Below are positions 34,598 through 42,864 of a stretch of DNA of 64,000 nt, piece by piece. The stretch covers positions 3,782,001 through 3,846,000 of the forward strand of contig OZ245051.1 of assembly GCA_965224515.1 (NCBI GenBank), in the 5' to 3' direction. How positions within the stretch are numbered: the stretch's first letter is position 1; each line of letters starts with the position of its first letter. Origin of the DNA: Sedimenticola_A sp040506425 (lineage in GTDB: Bacteria; Pseudomonadota; Gammaproteobacteria; Chromatiales; Chromatiaceae). The position numbers and the translations under genes were made by a program. Under the pieces are notes generated by a model, which worked only from the letters and a program-made list of their open reading frames with translations, was not told where the DNA came from and did no database searches.

Positions 34598-35494
34598 CTA
34601 TTCGGCGCCCAGGGTCTCGGCAATGGTGTCGGCCACATCCTCTGAATAGAGGTCGAGGAAGAAATGCCCCGCTCCTTCCACGATGACCAGTTGCACCCGT
34701 TCCCCATCCGCAATGGGCTCGATCTTTTCGACCAGGCCTGAAACCACCTTGTCCTCACTGCCGACAATGACCATGACCGGTGACTTGATCCTGGAGATCA
34801 GGGTCGGTGTATCTCCATTCGCTTCGGGCTCATAGTTGCTGATAAAGGCGGCAGCCGTGGCGCTGGCCTCCTTGCAGTAGATGAAATCCACCTTCTGCAG
34901 CATCTCATCCCCCTTGCCAGCAGCAACCATCTCCCGGGCTTTTTCCATGATCGGCAGCAGCTCCTTGCCGTAACGTCTCTTGTAGTCCTTCTCTCCATAG
35001 CCCTGGTTTCTGAGTGATGGCGCCAACAGAAAGACCGTCTCGACAGGGAAGGCATCATTGGCAGCGGCAAAACGGGCCGTCTTGTTTCCACCCCGGGAGT
35101 GGCCCAGCAGCGAAACATTCCCGGCCCCCTGCCCCTTCAGCCATGCCATCCAGGCACCGACCTCCTCCTCTGCGTCGTTGTACTTGTGACGATGGGGCGT
35201 CTCGCAGGGATACATGGCGGCTTCGCGATCATCCAGTCCCAGGCTGAGGTTTATGGAGAGGGAACTGACGCCACGGTCCAGCAACATCTCCTGCAGGCCG
35301 GCCATGATCTCCATGCGGCTGTGGGCCAGGGTGCCGTGGGTCATGAGTACAACTGGTCCGGAATGCCAGTTATCTCCTGTTTTTTCCAGGTTGGCGTTGA
35401 GGGTGATACCACCGTGCGGGAGTTTTACCTCTTCGGCCAGGGTCGTGCCACCTAGCGCCAGTCCAAGTGCAAGCAGTACAGATTTCAGATACAC
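34598..35494 (-). CDS. exported alpha/beta hydrolase
   Basis: A 298-residue protein. The signal peptide MYLKSVLLALGLALGGTTLAEE is followed by an alpha/beta-hydrolase fold. The oxyanion region is LMTHGTLAHSRME, the nucleophile elbow LLGHSRGGNKTA, the acid VIVGSEDKVVSG and the base VEGAGHFFLD. All three catalytic residues are therefore visible. The substrate is unknown. The CETPHRHKYNDAEEEVGA segment and later Cys could form a disulfide in the periplasm. Confidence 0.87.
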   Translation of the reverse strand: MYLKSVLLALGLALGGTTLAEEVKLPHGGITLNANLEKTGDNWHSGPVVLMTHGTLAHSRMEIMAGLQEMLLDRGVSSLSINLSLGLDDREAAMYPCETPHRHKYNDAEEEVGAWMAWLKGQGAGNVSLLGHSRGGNKTARFAAANDAFPVETVFLLAPSLRNQGYGEKDYKRRYGKELLPIMEKAREMVAAGKGDEMLQKVDFIYCKEASATAAAFISNYEPEANGDTPTLISRIKSPVMVIVGSEDKVVSGLVEKIEPIADGERVQLVIVEGAGHFFLDLYSEDVADTIAETLGAE

Positions 35495-35618
35495 GGCAAC
35501 CTCCAGACAGTTTCAATCATCAGCCAGGGAAAGCGCTATGGGCGCTTTCAACAGGCACAATAAAAACACAGACCCTGGGGCTTGAGATATTGTGGTTTGT
35601 GCCAATACCGGCAGGAGA

Positions 35619-36476
35619 CTAATCAGCGTCGTTGTCACTCCAACTGCGCCGGTTGATGACATAGCTGCTGATTTTTCCCTTGAACGGCAGCATAAGCATG
35701 CCCGGCAGGCGGTCGACCTCGGCCGGGTCACGGTACTTGCGAATGCCGATAGTCATCCCCAACTGCCCGCCCCGGGGCTGTTCAGTGTAGGTACCGAACA
35801 TCCGATCCCATATTGAAAGGTTGAAACCGAAGTTGGAGTTGCACTCGTCATCTTCCACCGAGTGATGCACCCGGTGCATGTCCGGTGTCACCAGCAGCGT
35901 GCGCATTACCCTGTCCAGGGTTTCGGGAAGGCGGATGTTGCCGTGATTGAACATCGCCATGGAATTGAGGATCACCTCGAAGGCCACCACCGCCACCACT
36001 GGCGGACCGAGCAGCAGGATCACGGCGAACTTGATCAGCATGGAGAGGATGATCTCAATGGGGTGAAACCGTGCCCCGGTGGTGACGTCGTAGTCGAGAT
36101 CGGCATGGTGCACCCTGTGCAGACGCCAAAGCAGCGGAATGGCGTGCACCACAACGTGCTGCAGCCAGATCATGAAGTCCAGGAGAGTCACCGATACGAT
36201 CACGGCAACCCAGAGTGGCGCCTGGACGTAGTTGAACAATCCCCATCCATGTTGATCGGCAAAAAAGGCTACTCCGACTGCTGCGACAGGAAACAGCAGG
36301 CGAAGTATCAAGGTATTGAGTGCCACGATACCCAGGTTGGAAATCCAACGATCCGCCTTGGAGACCGACAGTTCCCTTCTGGGCGCAACCAGCTCCCAAC
36401 CCGCAATTACGGCAAAAACGCCAAAGAAAAAGCCCAGTCTTACAACTTCTTCAGTACTGAGTGCAAACTGCTCCAC
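35619..36476 (-). CDS. sterol desaturase/fatty acid hydroxylase family membrane protein
   Basis: A 285-residue protein with about four helices. It has the His clusters of this di-iron family: HVVVHAIPLLWRLHRVHH near residues 107-124, the GARFHPIE site, and MHRVHHS near 200. It probably hydroxylates or desaturates a lipid or related hydrophobic substrate using oxygen. The C-terminus (IGIRKYRDPAEVDRLPGML) is typical of the bacterial branch. It stands alone; the substrate is unknown. Confidence 0.9.
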   Translation of the reverse strand: MEQFALSTEEVVRLGFFFGVFAVIAGWELVAPRRELSVSKADRWISNLGIVALNTLILRLLFPVAAVGVAFFADQHGWGLFNYVQAPLWVAVIVSVTLLDFMIWLQHVVVHAIPLLWRLHRVHHADLDYDVTTGARFHPIEIILSMLIKFAVILLLGPPVVAVVAFEVILNSMAMFNHGNIRLPETLDRVMRTLLVTPDMHRVHHSVEDDECNSNFGFNLSIWDRMFGTYTEQPRGGQLGMTIGIRKYRDPAEVDRLPGMLMLPFKGKISSYVINRRSWSDNDAD

Positions 36477-36564
36477 GACAACTCCAGATGGGTCTAATCA
36501 GCAAAGGCATACCATACCCCACTTCCACTACGGGTTTAATCATTTTCCCGCCATTGCCGTATCC

Positions 36565-36591
36565 AAAAAAAAGTCCGCGGGGAGCGGACTT
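36565..36591 (-). terminator. intrinsic terminator of the DsrE-family gene
   Basis: AAGTCCGC-GGGGA-GCGGACTT is preceded on the plus strand by A's, so on the minus strand the hairpin is followed by a T-run. Confidence 0.85.
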
Positions 36592-36665
36592 GAAGACAAC
36601 GCTAAGCCTGGGCTTGCGTCGTTCACTCTGTCTGGAGGTAGCAGACAGAAGAAATCTTTAAGGCA

Positions 36666-37142
36666 TCAGGGTTTTATGTAGGTATAGCCCTGTGCCTGGA
36701 GATGTGCGAGATGGGCAACACCGCTGGGGACCACCGCACCCTGGTCGACGTTGTAAAGATCATTATCCAGGCTGATCTTTTTCCCCTTCAGGGTATTGGC
36801 ACAGACATGGAACGCAACGCCCTGGTCTTTCAGTCCATCGACCTTCGCCTGCATCTGGTCGGTCGCATTGGCATTTTTCAGCTTGGTCTTGTCCAGTGAG
36901 TCGGGATAGACCAGCATGGAGAGCCCGTTGCCGTGGAGAACCACTTTCAGCTCCAGGTTATCGGCACCAACCGCATTGATATGGTTCTGTATGTTGCGCA
37001 GGGCACCCGCCTGCTGCTTGGGATTGTCATAATTGACGTGGTAAACCACCTTCTGCTTGCCGTAACTGCTGGCCAGGGCATTGCCGGCCATCATTGGAAT
37101 GGCAATCAAAAGGGTTATCAGGGGTAGAATCAGTCGTCTCAT
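36666..37142 (-). CDS. exported DsrE-family protein
   Basis: A 158-residue protein. The signal peptide is MRRLILPLITLLIAIPMMAGNALAS. The mature part is a DsrE-like fold: KVVYHVNYDNPKQQAGALRN, LKVVLHGNGLSMLV, and GVAFHVCANTL with the single conserved Cys. The related cytosolic DsrE/TusD proteins carry sulfur; exported one-Cys versions like this are common in sulfur-oxidising bacteria but have no proven role. GAGGAGAG lies 6 bases before the ATG at 37142, which decides this start over 37175. Confidence 0.87.
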   Translation of the reverse strand: MRRLILPLITLLIAIPMMAGNALASSYGKQKVVYHVNYDNPKQQAGALRNIQNHINAVGADNLELKVVLHGNGLSMLVYPDSLDKTKLKNANATDQMQAKVDGLKDQGVAFHVCANTLKGKKISLDNDLYNVDQGAVVPSGVAHLAHLQAQGYTYIKP

Positions 37143-37325
37143 TTTCACTCTCCTCGGGTAGATGATATTCAGCATTTCCGGTCTCTGCCGGTTGGCTGAA
37201 TCTTCATGTTCTCAATGAACACTGCTTAAGGAGACGCAGAGAGTCCAGAATTTATTCCAATCTTTTAAATCCTCACGACCAGACAGGAAGGCTCATCACA
37301 ACACCCGGCCAACTGAGCTTCTGTA

Positions 37326-39479
37326 TCACGTGGTGGACTCCAGGTCCGACATCCTGAAGCCTTTATCCCTGAACAGCTTCATACAGGCATCCACAACACG
37401 CTCATCGTAAAGCGTGCCGCGATTGGCCTCGATCTCCTCCAGAGCCGATTCCAGGGGAAGTGCCGGCCGGTAGGGTCGATGGGAGGCCATGGCCTCCAGA
37501 ACGTCGGCTACCGCAAGAATCCTGGCCTCGATACAGATCTCATCCCCCTGAATACCATCCGGATAGCCGCTGCCGTCAATGCGCTCATGGTGCTGCCTGA
37601 TCATCTGTTTGACCGGCCAGGGAAATGTCACCTCTTTCAGGATTTCCCAACCCACCTGGGGATGGGTTTTGATAATGCTGAATTCAAGATCGTTCAGACG
37701 CCCCGGGCGGTTCAGTATTTCTGAAGGGATGTAGATCTTGCCGATATCGTGGATAAGTCCGCCGAAATAGAGTCCCTCCTGGAAGGTTTCATCCATATCC
37801 ATCCCGCGGCTGATCTCCACCGCCAGCTTGGCAACCCGCTGCTGGTGACCCGCGGTATAGGGGTCCCGTTTCTCCACTGTCAGGGAGACGGAATAGATGG
37901 TATCGACAAGGGACTGCTTGATACTCCGGGCATACTCCTGGCGCAACTCCTCCAGGCGAATATCCTCAGTCACATCGCGAATGATATGCACACCCAACAG
38001 CGAAACACCTGTCTCGCCCGGAATCAGGTAGGCGTGTGAAATGTATGTCCGGTTATTCTGCTCGAAGCTTTCATCCTCCTCCAGCGCTCCTTCTTTACCT
38101 GAGGCCATCATGTCCAGGCAACTGTTGAGGGGCCTCTCCATTCTTGGGAAAATTTCGAAGTAAGGCTTGCCCAGCAGTTCGTCTATGGGCTTTTCAGCAA
38201 TGGAGGAGTAGGCCTTGTTGACCCTTACAATCCGGAACTGATCATCATGAACAAAAATCGGATCGGTGACTGCATCGAAAGAGGCTGTCCACTCTTTTCG
38301 TGACTGCTCGATCTCCAGCCGCTGACTTTCAAGGTCAACCAGGGTCGACTGCATCTCTTTCTGCTGCGCTTCACGCTCCACCAGCAGGATTGAGATATGC
38401 CGGTCCCTGAGGATCATACTCAAGAGGTAAGATGCCAGGAGCAGCGACACCAGGCTTCCCGCAATCCGTATATAAATTCCAAACTGATCAATCTGGAAGA
38501 ATCCTTCCGCGGATGTAAAGGTCACCTGCCAGAGGCGCCCTCCGAAGTCGATCTGATACCGGATCCGGAGACTACCGTCATCCCCCCCCGAGACGGACTC
38601 CCCTGCCCCTGTTGCCGGAAAGAGATCGTCGGAGTGGTAATGGAGAAACCTCTCATCCCCCGGCGCGCTGAGATCCTCCAGCAGAATATTCACCCCCTTG
38701 GATACAGGATCATCCACAGCGTGATGCAGTAGATCTCCCAGCCTGAACACCCCCAGTGTAAAGCCCAACAAATCCTTATCTGTGGCCGGCGCCCCGACAG
38801 AATGGCGATGCACAGGGTAGAAAGCGAGCACCCCGTACTGTGCTCCCGTCTCCTGTACAAGAGTGATTCGCCCGCTAACGGAAAACTCCCCGCTTTCGGC
38901 CGACTTCTGCAACGCTCGCTTTCGGGTTGCCTGGGATGCAAGATCGAACCCCAGGGCGGCCTCGTTACCGGCCAGTGGCTCTACAAGGTAGACAGGGAAG
39001 TACTCGGGGCGCGGCTTGGCGGCCACCATGGCCCCCTGCTCCATACGCTCCGTAATTCTATAGCCCGGGTAGAAGGCCTGCGCCTCCAGTTCGAAAGAGG
39101 CCCGCTGTTCATGGGTCACCCTTGGAATCCACTCAACGGCTTTAAAGCGGTGTTCGAAGTCGGAGAGGCCTCTCAGGTAGTGTTGAAAGCTGGATGGACT
39201 GAATTCGAGTGAGAGTTCGTAGATCAGACCAAGCTGCTTGATCACCTCGCCGTTGTGTTGAAGCGTATGCTCGATGTTGTGCAGTTGGCTTTCGGTTGTA
39301 CGCAGAAACTCCTGCTCCAAGCGCAGATACTCTTCCCTCTCGTACCAGTTGCCGGCCAGTAAGGAGATGCCTGTTCCGCACAGCAGGATAAGGAGGGCAA
39401 TGGGATAGGTTCGGCATCCGTACCAGAATGTTCTGATTCTGCGGCCGATATCCAGCGAGCCAGGTGCAGCCAGTGGCAT
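37326..39479 (-). CDS. CHASE-PAS-HD-GYP c-di-GMP phosphodiesterase
   Basis: A 717-residue membrane protein when read from the Met at 39479 (MPLAAPGSLD). An upstream ATG at 39533 would add 18 residues. A first helix lies near residue 25 (YPIALLILLCGTGISLLAG). A periplasmic CHASE domain contains the VEWIPRVTHEQRASFE block, and a second helix lies near 330. PAS has FDAVTDPIFVHDDQF. The C-terminal HD-GYP is intact: FGGLIHDIGKIYIPSEIL and HHERIDGSGYPDGIQGDEI. It should hydrolyse c-di-GMP in response to a periplasmic ligand. Unlike the HD-GYP at 25837, all motif residues are canonical. Confidence 0.92.
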   Translation of the reverse strand: MPLAAPGSLDIGRRIRTFWYGCRTYPIALLILLCGTGISLLAGNWYEREEYLRLEQEFLRTTESQLHNIEHTLQHNGEVIKQLGLIYELSLEFSPSSFQHYLRGLSDFEHRFKAVEWIPRVTHEQRASFELEAQAFYPGYRITERMEQGAMVAAKPRPEYFPVYLVEPLAGNEAALGFDLASQATRKRALQKSAESGEFSVSGRITLVQETGAQYGVLAFYPVHRHSVGAPATDKDLLGFTLGVFRLGDLLHHAVDDPVSKGVNILLEDLSAPGDERFLHYHSDDLFPATGAGESVSGGDDGSLRIRYQIDFGGRLWQVTFTSAEGFFQIDQFGIYIRIAGSLVSLLLASYLLSMILRDRHISILLVEREAQQKEMQSTLVDLESQRLEIEQSRKEWTASFDAVTDPIFVHDDQFRIVRVNKAYSSIAEKPIDELLGKPYFEIFPRMERPLNSCLDMMASGKEGALEEDESFEQNNRTYISHAYLIPGETGVSLLGVHIIRDVTEDIRLEELRQEYARSIKQSLVDTIYSVSLTVEKRDPYTAGHQQRVAKLAVEISRGMDMDETFQEGLYFGGLIHDIGKIYIPSEILNRPGRLNDLEFSIIKTHPQVGWEILKEVTFPWPVKQMIRQHHERIDGSGYPDGIQGDEICIEARILAVADVLEAMASHRPYRPALPLESALEEIEANRGTLYDERVVDACMKLFRDKGFRMSDLESTT

Positions 39480-39607
39480 GCCAAACTCCAGGTTATTACA
39501 TGATGCCGATCTATACGGCTTTGGCATCCACAATATATGGAAAAGTATAGATGCACCGTATGTTTTGTGTGGATTTCCTACACTTCAGAGATTAATTCGC
39601 TATTTCC

Positions 39608-39637
39608 AAAAAAAAGCCGCTGCACTAATGCAGCGGC
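39608..39637 (-). terminator. intrinsic terminator of the ferredoxin-NADP reductase gene
   Basis: GCCGCTGCA-CTAA-TGCAGCGGC, with eight A's on its left, gives a hairpin plus T-run on the minus strand. Confidence 0.9.
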
Positions 39638-39662
39638 CTATGGTCATCAAACCAGTTTTTTA

Positions 39663-40529
39663 TCAGCTGTAGAGCAGTTCGGACCATCGCCCCTCTGTGA
39701 CCAGCTTCTGCTTGAACTCGCTCCATGCGGCTTCGGAACCGGCTTTCTTTGACATCACCTTGTCAGTGGCTGCCGTGGTTTTCTTCAGGCCTGCCAGAAA
39801 TACATGGGTATTCTCGTCCTGCAACAGATTCCACGCTTCATCAAGGTGGTCTTCGATAGTACGCTCCAGGGCCTGGCCGTCATCTGAGAGCAGACGGCTG
39901 GAGACCGCGTTGAACGCTTTGAAGGTCTCCTCATCGTAGTAGTTGGAGATATCGTTGCTGTGATCGTTCATGTAGATGGATTCCATGCCGTTTCTGGCGC
40001 CGTAAAAGAGCCTCACCTGGCCCTTCCACTCTCCCCGCTCGTGGTAGATCTGTTTCACGAATGCACGGAACGGGGCTATACCGGTACCGGTGCCGATCAT
40101 CAGGATGTTGGTACTGCTGTCTTTCGGTATCCCGAACGCAGTCCGGTAGGGACCAGAGAGCTGCAGACGCTCACCGATCTCTGCATCACACAGGTAGTTT
40201 GAAGCGATACCGGGATACTGCTCCCCGTTCACCTCGTCGAGATAGAAGCAGCGGCGAACCAGGATGGTCAGCTCCACGCACTCACCGCGGCCACCGATGC
40301 GGGATTCGGCTATCGAGTAACGGCGGGTGTGGTACTTGTTACCGAACTCGTGGGGACCGGGCACCATGACACCGATACTCTGCCCCTCTTCGAAGCGGAA
40401 CATCGGTTGATTGATCTTGAGCACAATCTGGCGCACTTCATCACCTGATGAGGGTGTGAGGCGAGTACTCTCTTTGACCACCGCTTCACAGCACGGGCTC
40501 TCTACAAAATCTTCTGCTGCTGTACTCAC
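39663..40529 (-). CDS. ferredoxin-NADP reductase, plant/cyanobacterial type
   Basis: A 288-residue flavoprotein. The FAD-binding RRYSIAES is near residues 69-76, and the NADP-binding MIGTGTGIAPFRAFV near 143-157. LFYGARNGMESIYM and HVFLAGLKKTTAATDKVM follow, and it ends in a C-terminal Tyr-Ser (ELLYS). It moves electrons between reduced ferredoxin and NADP(H). It lies 177 bases downstream of the rnf operon on the same strand, separated by a palindromic repeat. It has its own terminator, so it may be expressed separately. Location next to PFOR and Rnf supports a ferredoxin partner. Benzoyl-CoA-oxygenase-type reductases share this domain and are an alternative. Confidence 0.85.
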   Translation of the reverse strand: MSTAAEDFVESPCCEAVVKESTRLTPSSGDEVRQIVLKINQPMFRFEEGQSIGVMVPGPHEFGNKYHTRRYSIAESRIGGRGECVELTILVRRCFYLDEVNGEQYPGIASNYLCDAEIGERLQLSGPYRTAFGIPKDSSTNILMIGTGTGIAPFRAFVKQIYHERGEWKGQVRLFYGARNGMESIYMNDHSNDISNYYDEETFKAFNAVSSRLLSDDGQALERTIEDHLDEAWNLLQDENTHVFLAGLKKTTAATDKVMSKKAGSEAAWSEFKQKLVTEGRWSELLYS

Positions 40530-40608
40530 GTTACCGCTCCTTTATTGAAAAGTGTTTATCGGCCTGGCTACAGGCCCCATACAAACTCAGGCCAAAAATA
40601 ATCACACT

Positions 40609-40680
40609 GTAGGAGCGAACTCGTTCGCGATCGGTATTGATTGATTACCGGATGGTCTTCGCGAACAAGTTTGCTCCTAT
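40609..40680. repeat. TAGGAGCGAAC palindromic repeat, long form
   Basis: GTAGGAGCGAACTCGTTCGCG on the left and CGCGAACAAGTTTGCTCCTA on the right enclose about 30 bases. The core recurs as a compact perfect palindrome at 44056-44081. Confidence 0.8.
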
Positions 40681-40706
40681 AAAAGTCGTTCTCTATGCCA
40701 AATATA

Positions 40707-40886
40707 TCAACGTTTCTTGCAGTTGCCACCGTTGCCGCAACTGCAGTTTCCACCACAACCCACCTTCTCGCGGTAGGGTCCCCACTCGGGGTGCCTGCGG
40801 GCGAAATCCCGGGCGAACTGCTGTACCAGCACCCAACCGAGCATCACCACCATGATCACCCCACTGGCGAGCAGGAACTTAAGCAT
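40707..40886 (-). CDS. 59-residue Cys-rich membrane protein, NqrM-like
   Basis: One N-terminal helix (FLLASGVIMVVMLGWVLV, residues 4-21) is followed by a basic linker and a C-terminal GCGGNCSCGNGGNCKKR with four Cys. This layout (helix, then a small Cys cluster, then basic end) is that of NqrM, the iron-delivery factor needed to mature Na+-NQR. Na+-NQR subunits NqrD/NqrE are homologues of RnfE/RnfA and share an iron site between them. The gene overlaps the end of rnfA by 8 bases and has GGAGG 5 bases before its ATG. I infer an Rnf maturation factor; sequence identity to NqrM itself is only in the pattern. Confidence 0.7.
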   Translation of the reverse strand: MLKFLLASGVIMVVMLGWVLVQQFARDFARRHPEWGPYREKVGCGGNCSCGNGGNCKKR

Positions 40887-41469
40887 GGGAGCCTCCAAGA
40901 CCTGCAAAGCCCATGAAGGCAAGGGACAACAGGCCGGCCAGCATCAGGCTCATTGCGGCACCCTGGCTGACGCTGGGCACCTTGGCCAGTTCAAGTTTTT
41001 CACGCAGACCCGCCATCATCATCAACGCAATGGTGAAACCGACACCTGCACCCACGCAGAAAGCGAGGCTCTGCAGAAAATCGTACTCGCGGAAGGTCTG
41101 GAACAGGGCCAGGCCGAGAATCGCACAGTTGGTGGTGATCAGGGGCAGGAAAATACCCAGCGCCCGGAACAGGCTGGGGCTGAACTTCTTCACCGTCATC
41201 TCCACCAGCTGAACCGCCGATGCGATAACCGCGATGTAGCAGATCAGGCGCAGAAACTCGATCTCGAGTTCTGTCAGCAACCAGTTGATACCGTAGGCAG
41301 AGACCGAGCTCACCAGCATAACGAACATGGTGGCCAGCCCCATGTTCCAGGCGGTCTCCTTTTTGGCGGACACGCCCAGAAAAGGACAGAGCCCGAGAAA
41401 CAGCGCCAGTACGAAGTTATTGATCAACGCCGCGTTGAGAAAGATGAATATCAGGCTGTTAGGATCCAT
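40879..41469 (-). CDS. rnfA: Rnf electron transport complex subunit RnfA
   Basis: A 196-residue protein with six helices. It has the RnfA/NqrE signature NNFVLALFLGLCPFLGVSAK near residues 17-36, with a Cys at the iron site, and ITTNCAILGLALF near 111-123. With RnfE it forms the membrane core that passes electrons across the iron centre. It overlaps rnfE by 11 bases and the small Cys-rich gene by 8. Confidence 0.96.
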   Translation of the reverse strand: MDPNSLIFIFLNAALINNFVLALFLGLCPFLGVSAKKETAWNMGLATMFVMLVSSVSAYGINWLLTELEIEFLRLICYIAVIASAVQLVEMTVKKFSPSLFRALGIFLPLITTNCAILGLALFQTFREYDFLQSLAFCVGAGVGFTIALMMMAGLREKLELAKVPSVSQGAAMSLMLAGLLSLAFMGFAGLGGSHA

Positions 41470-42121
41470 TGGCGGTCGCCCCCTCTTCGCTCAACAGTTT
41501 CTGTTCTTTACGCTGCTTCAGGTACTCGAACAACAGCAGCCAGGCGCCCAGCACAAAGAAGCCCCCCGGTGGCAGGATCATCACAACCCAGGGTTCAAAG
41601 TTGGCGCTGAAGATCTGAACACCGAGAATGGTACCCGCACCCAACAGTTCGCGCACCGTGCCCAGGCAGAGCAGCGCGATGGTGAAACCGGCGCCCATGC
41701 CCAGGGCATTGACCACCGAGGCCCCCAGGCGCTGCTTTGAGGCGTAGGCTTCGGCGCGACCCAGGATCACGCAGTTGGCCACGATCAGCTGAATGAACGC
41801 GCCCAGTGCGTTGTAGAGATCGAGACTGATGGCCTGGATCACGTAATCCACTATGGTTACAAAGGTGGCGATGATAATGATATAGGTGGCGATGCGCACC
41901 TGCTTGGGAATCACCTTGCGAAGCAGCGATACCAACGTACTTGAAGCAACCAGCACGAAGGTGGTGGCAAGACCCATGGCGATGGCGTTCATGGTTGAGT
42001 TGGTCACCGCCAGCACCGGGCAGAGACCCAGCAGCATGACGAATACCGGGTTCTCCTCCCACAGTCCGCGCAGGAAAGTATCCAGTGTTATTGTCTCTTG
42101 TTGATTGGGTAGTGCTGTCAT
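41459..42121 (-). CDS. rnfE: Rnf electron transport complex subunit RnfE
   Basis: A 220-residue protein with six helices, paralogous to RnfA. NPVFVMLLGLCPVLAVTNS near residue 21 and VANCVILGRAEAYAS near 115 carry the two Cys of the iron site. A charged C-terminal tail (LFEYLKQRKEQKLLSEEGA) follows. It overlaps both rnfG (4 bases) and rnfA (11 bases). Confidence 0.95.
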   Translation of the reverse strand: MTALPNQQETITLDTFLRGLWEENPVFVMLLGLCPVLAVTNSTMNAIAMGLATTFVLVASSTLVSLLRKVIPKQVRIATYIIIIATFVTIVDYVIQAISLDLYNALGAFIQLIVANCVILGRAEAYASKQRLGASVVNALGMGAGFTIALLCLGTVRELLGAGTILGVQIFSANFEPWVVMILPPGGFFVLGAWLLLFEYLKQRKEQKLLSEEGATANGS

Positions 42122-42864
42122 TGATCAGCTCCACTCTGTGTGGGCGCAGCCTGCTGCACCGCCTCACCTTCGGCCTTGAGGCGCTCCAGGTGCTGGGCAA
42201 TCAGTGGGTACATCTTGTTACCGCTCTTGTTGATCATGCGTGCAATAGCCACGGACGAGATGGTGGCGCCGGAGATTGAGTCCACCTGCCAGGGCTCTGT
42301 CTTGCTACCATGCTTCACTGCCACGATCTCGTTCTCGAGCCCACTGCTGTCGGCATTCAGCCGGGCATCAAGTGCCTCGAAGTTTTTCAGAAACTCGGGG
42401 GCGAAGGCGATCTTGTCGCCAAGCCCCGGTGTCTCCGCCATCTTCAGCACCTTGATACCGGTTACACACTCGCAGCCGGGGTTGTAGCCGTAGAGGATAC
42501 GAATCACATCTGCGTATCCGGTGGCTGCCGCTTCAAGGGCGATACCTTTGAGAGCGCCCTGTTCATCGTAAGCGGCGTAGATGGTCTCACCCTGCCCTGA
42601 CTCTGCTTCAGCCGCGGGGAAGAGTCCGCCCTCTCCCAGCACGAAGTCCTTACGGGAAGCTGCACCCGGAACCACCCGGAATACCGCTTTCTCAATGGCA
42701 ATGCGCTTGTTCTCCGCGATGATCGGCTTGGTCCACTGGTAGACCATTACCACCAGGAAGCCCGCCAGCATGGCGACACCACCCAGGGTGCGCAGCATGG
42801 CGAAGCTGGGTGTCTGGTGCGGTTGCGCCTCTGGCGGCATGGTGTTCTCTTCTGCGCTGCTCAT
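42118..42864 (-). CDS. rnfG: Rnf electron transport complex subunit RnfG
   Basis: A 248-residue protein. One N-terminal helix (LGGVAMLAGFLVVMVYQW) is followed by a periplasmic FMN-binding domain. DSISGATISSVAIARM near residues 195-210 is the covalent FMN site, with Thr as the attachment residue. The GVKVLKMAETPGLGDKI-type block lies before it. FMN attachment normally needs ApbE, which is not seen in the window. It overlaps rnfD and rnfE by 4 bases each. Confidence 0.95.
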   Translation of the reverse strand: MSSAEENTMPPEAQPHQTPSFAMLRTLGGVAMLAGFLVVMVYQWTKPIIAENKRIAIEKAVFRVVPGAASRKDFVLGEGGLFPAAEAESGQGETIYAAYDEQGALKGIALEAAATGYADVIRILYGYNPGCECVTGIKVLKMAETPGLGDKIAFAPEFLKNFEALDARLNADSSGLENEIVAVKHGSKTEPWQVDSISGATISSVAIARMINKSGNKMYPLIAQHLERLKAEGEAVQQAAPTQSGADQ

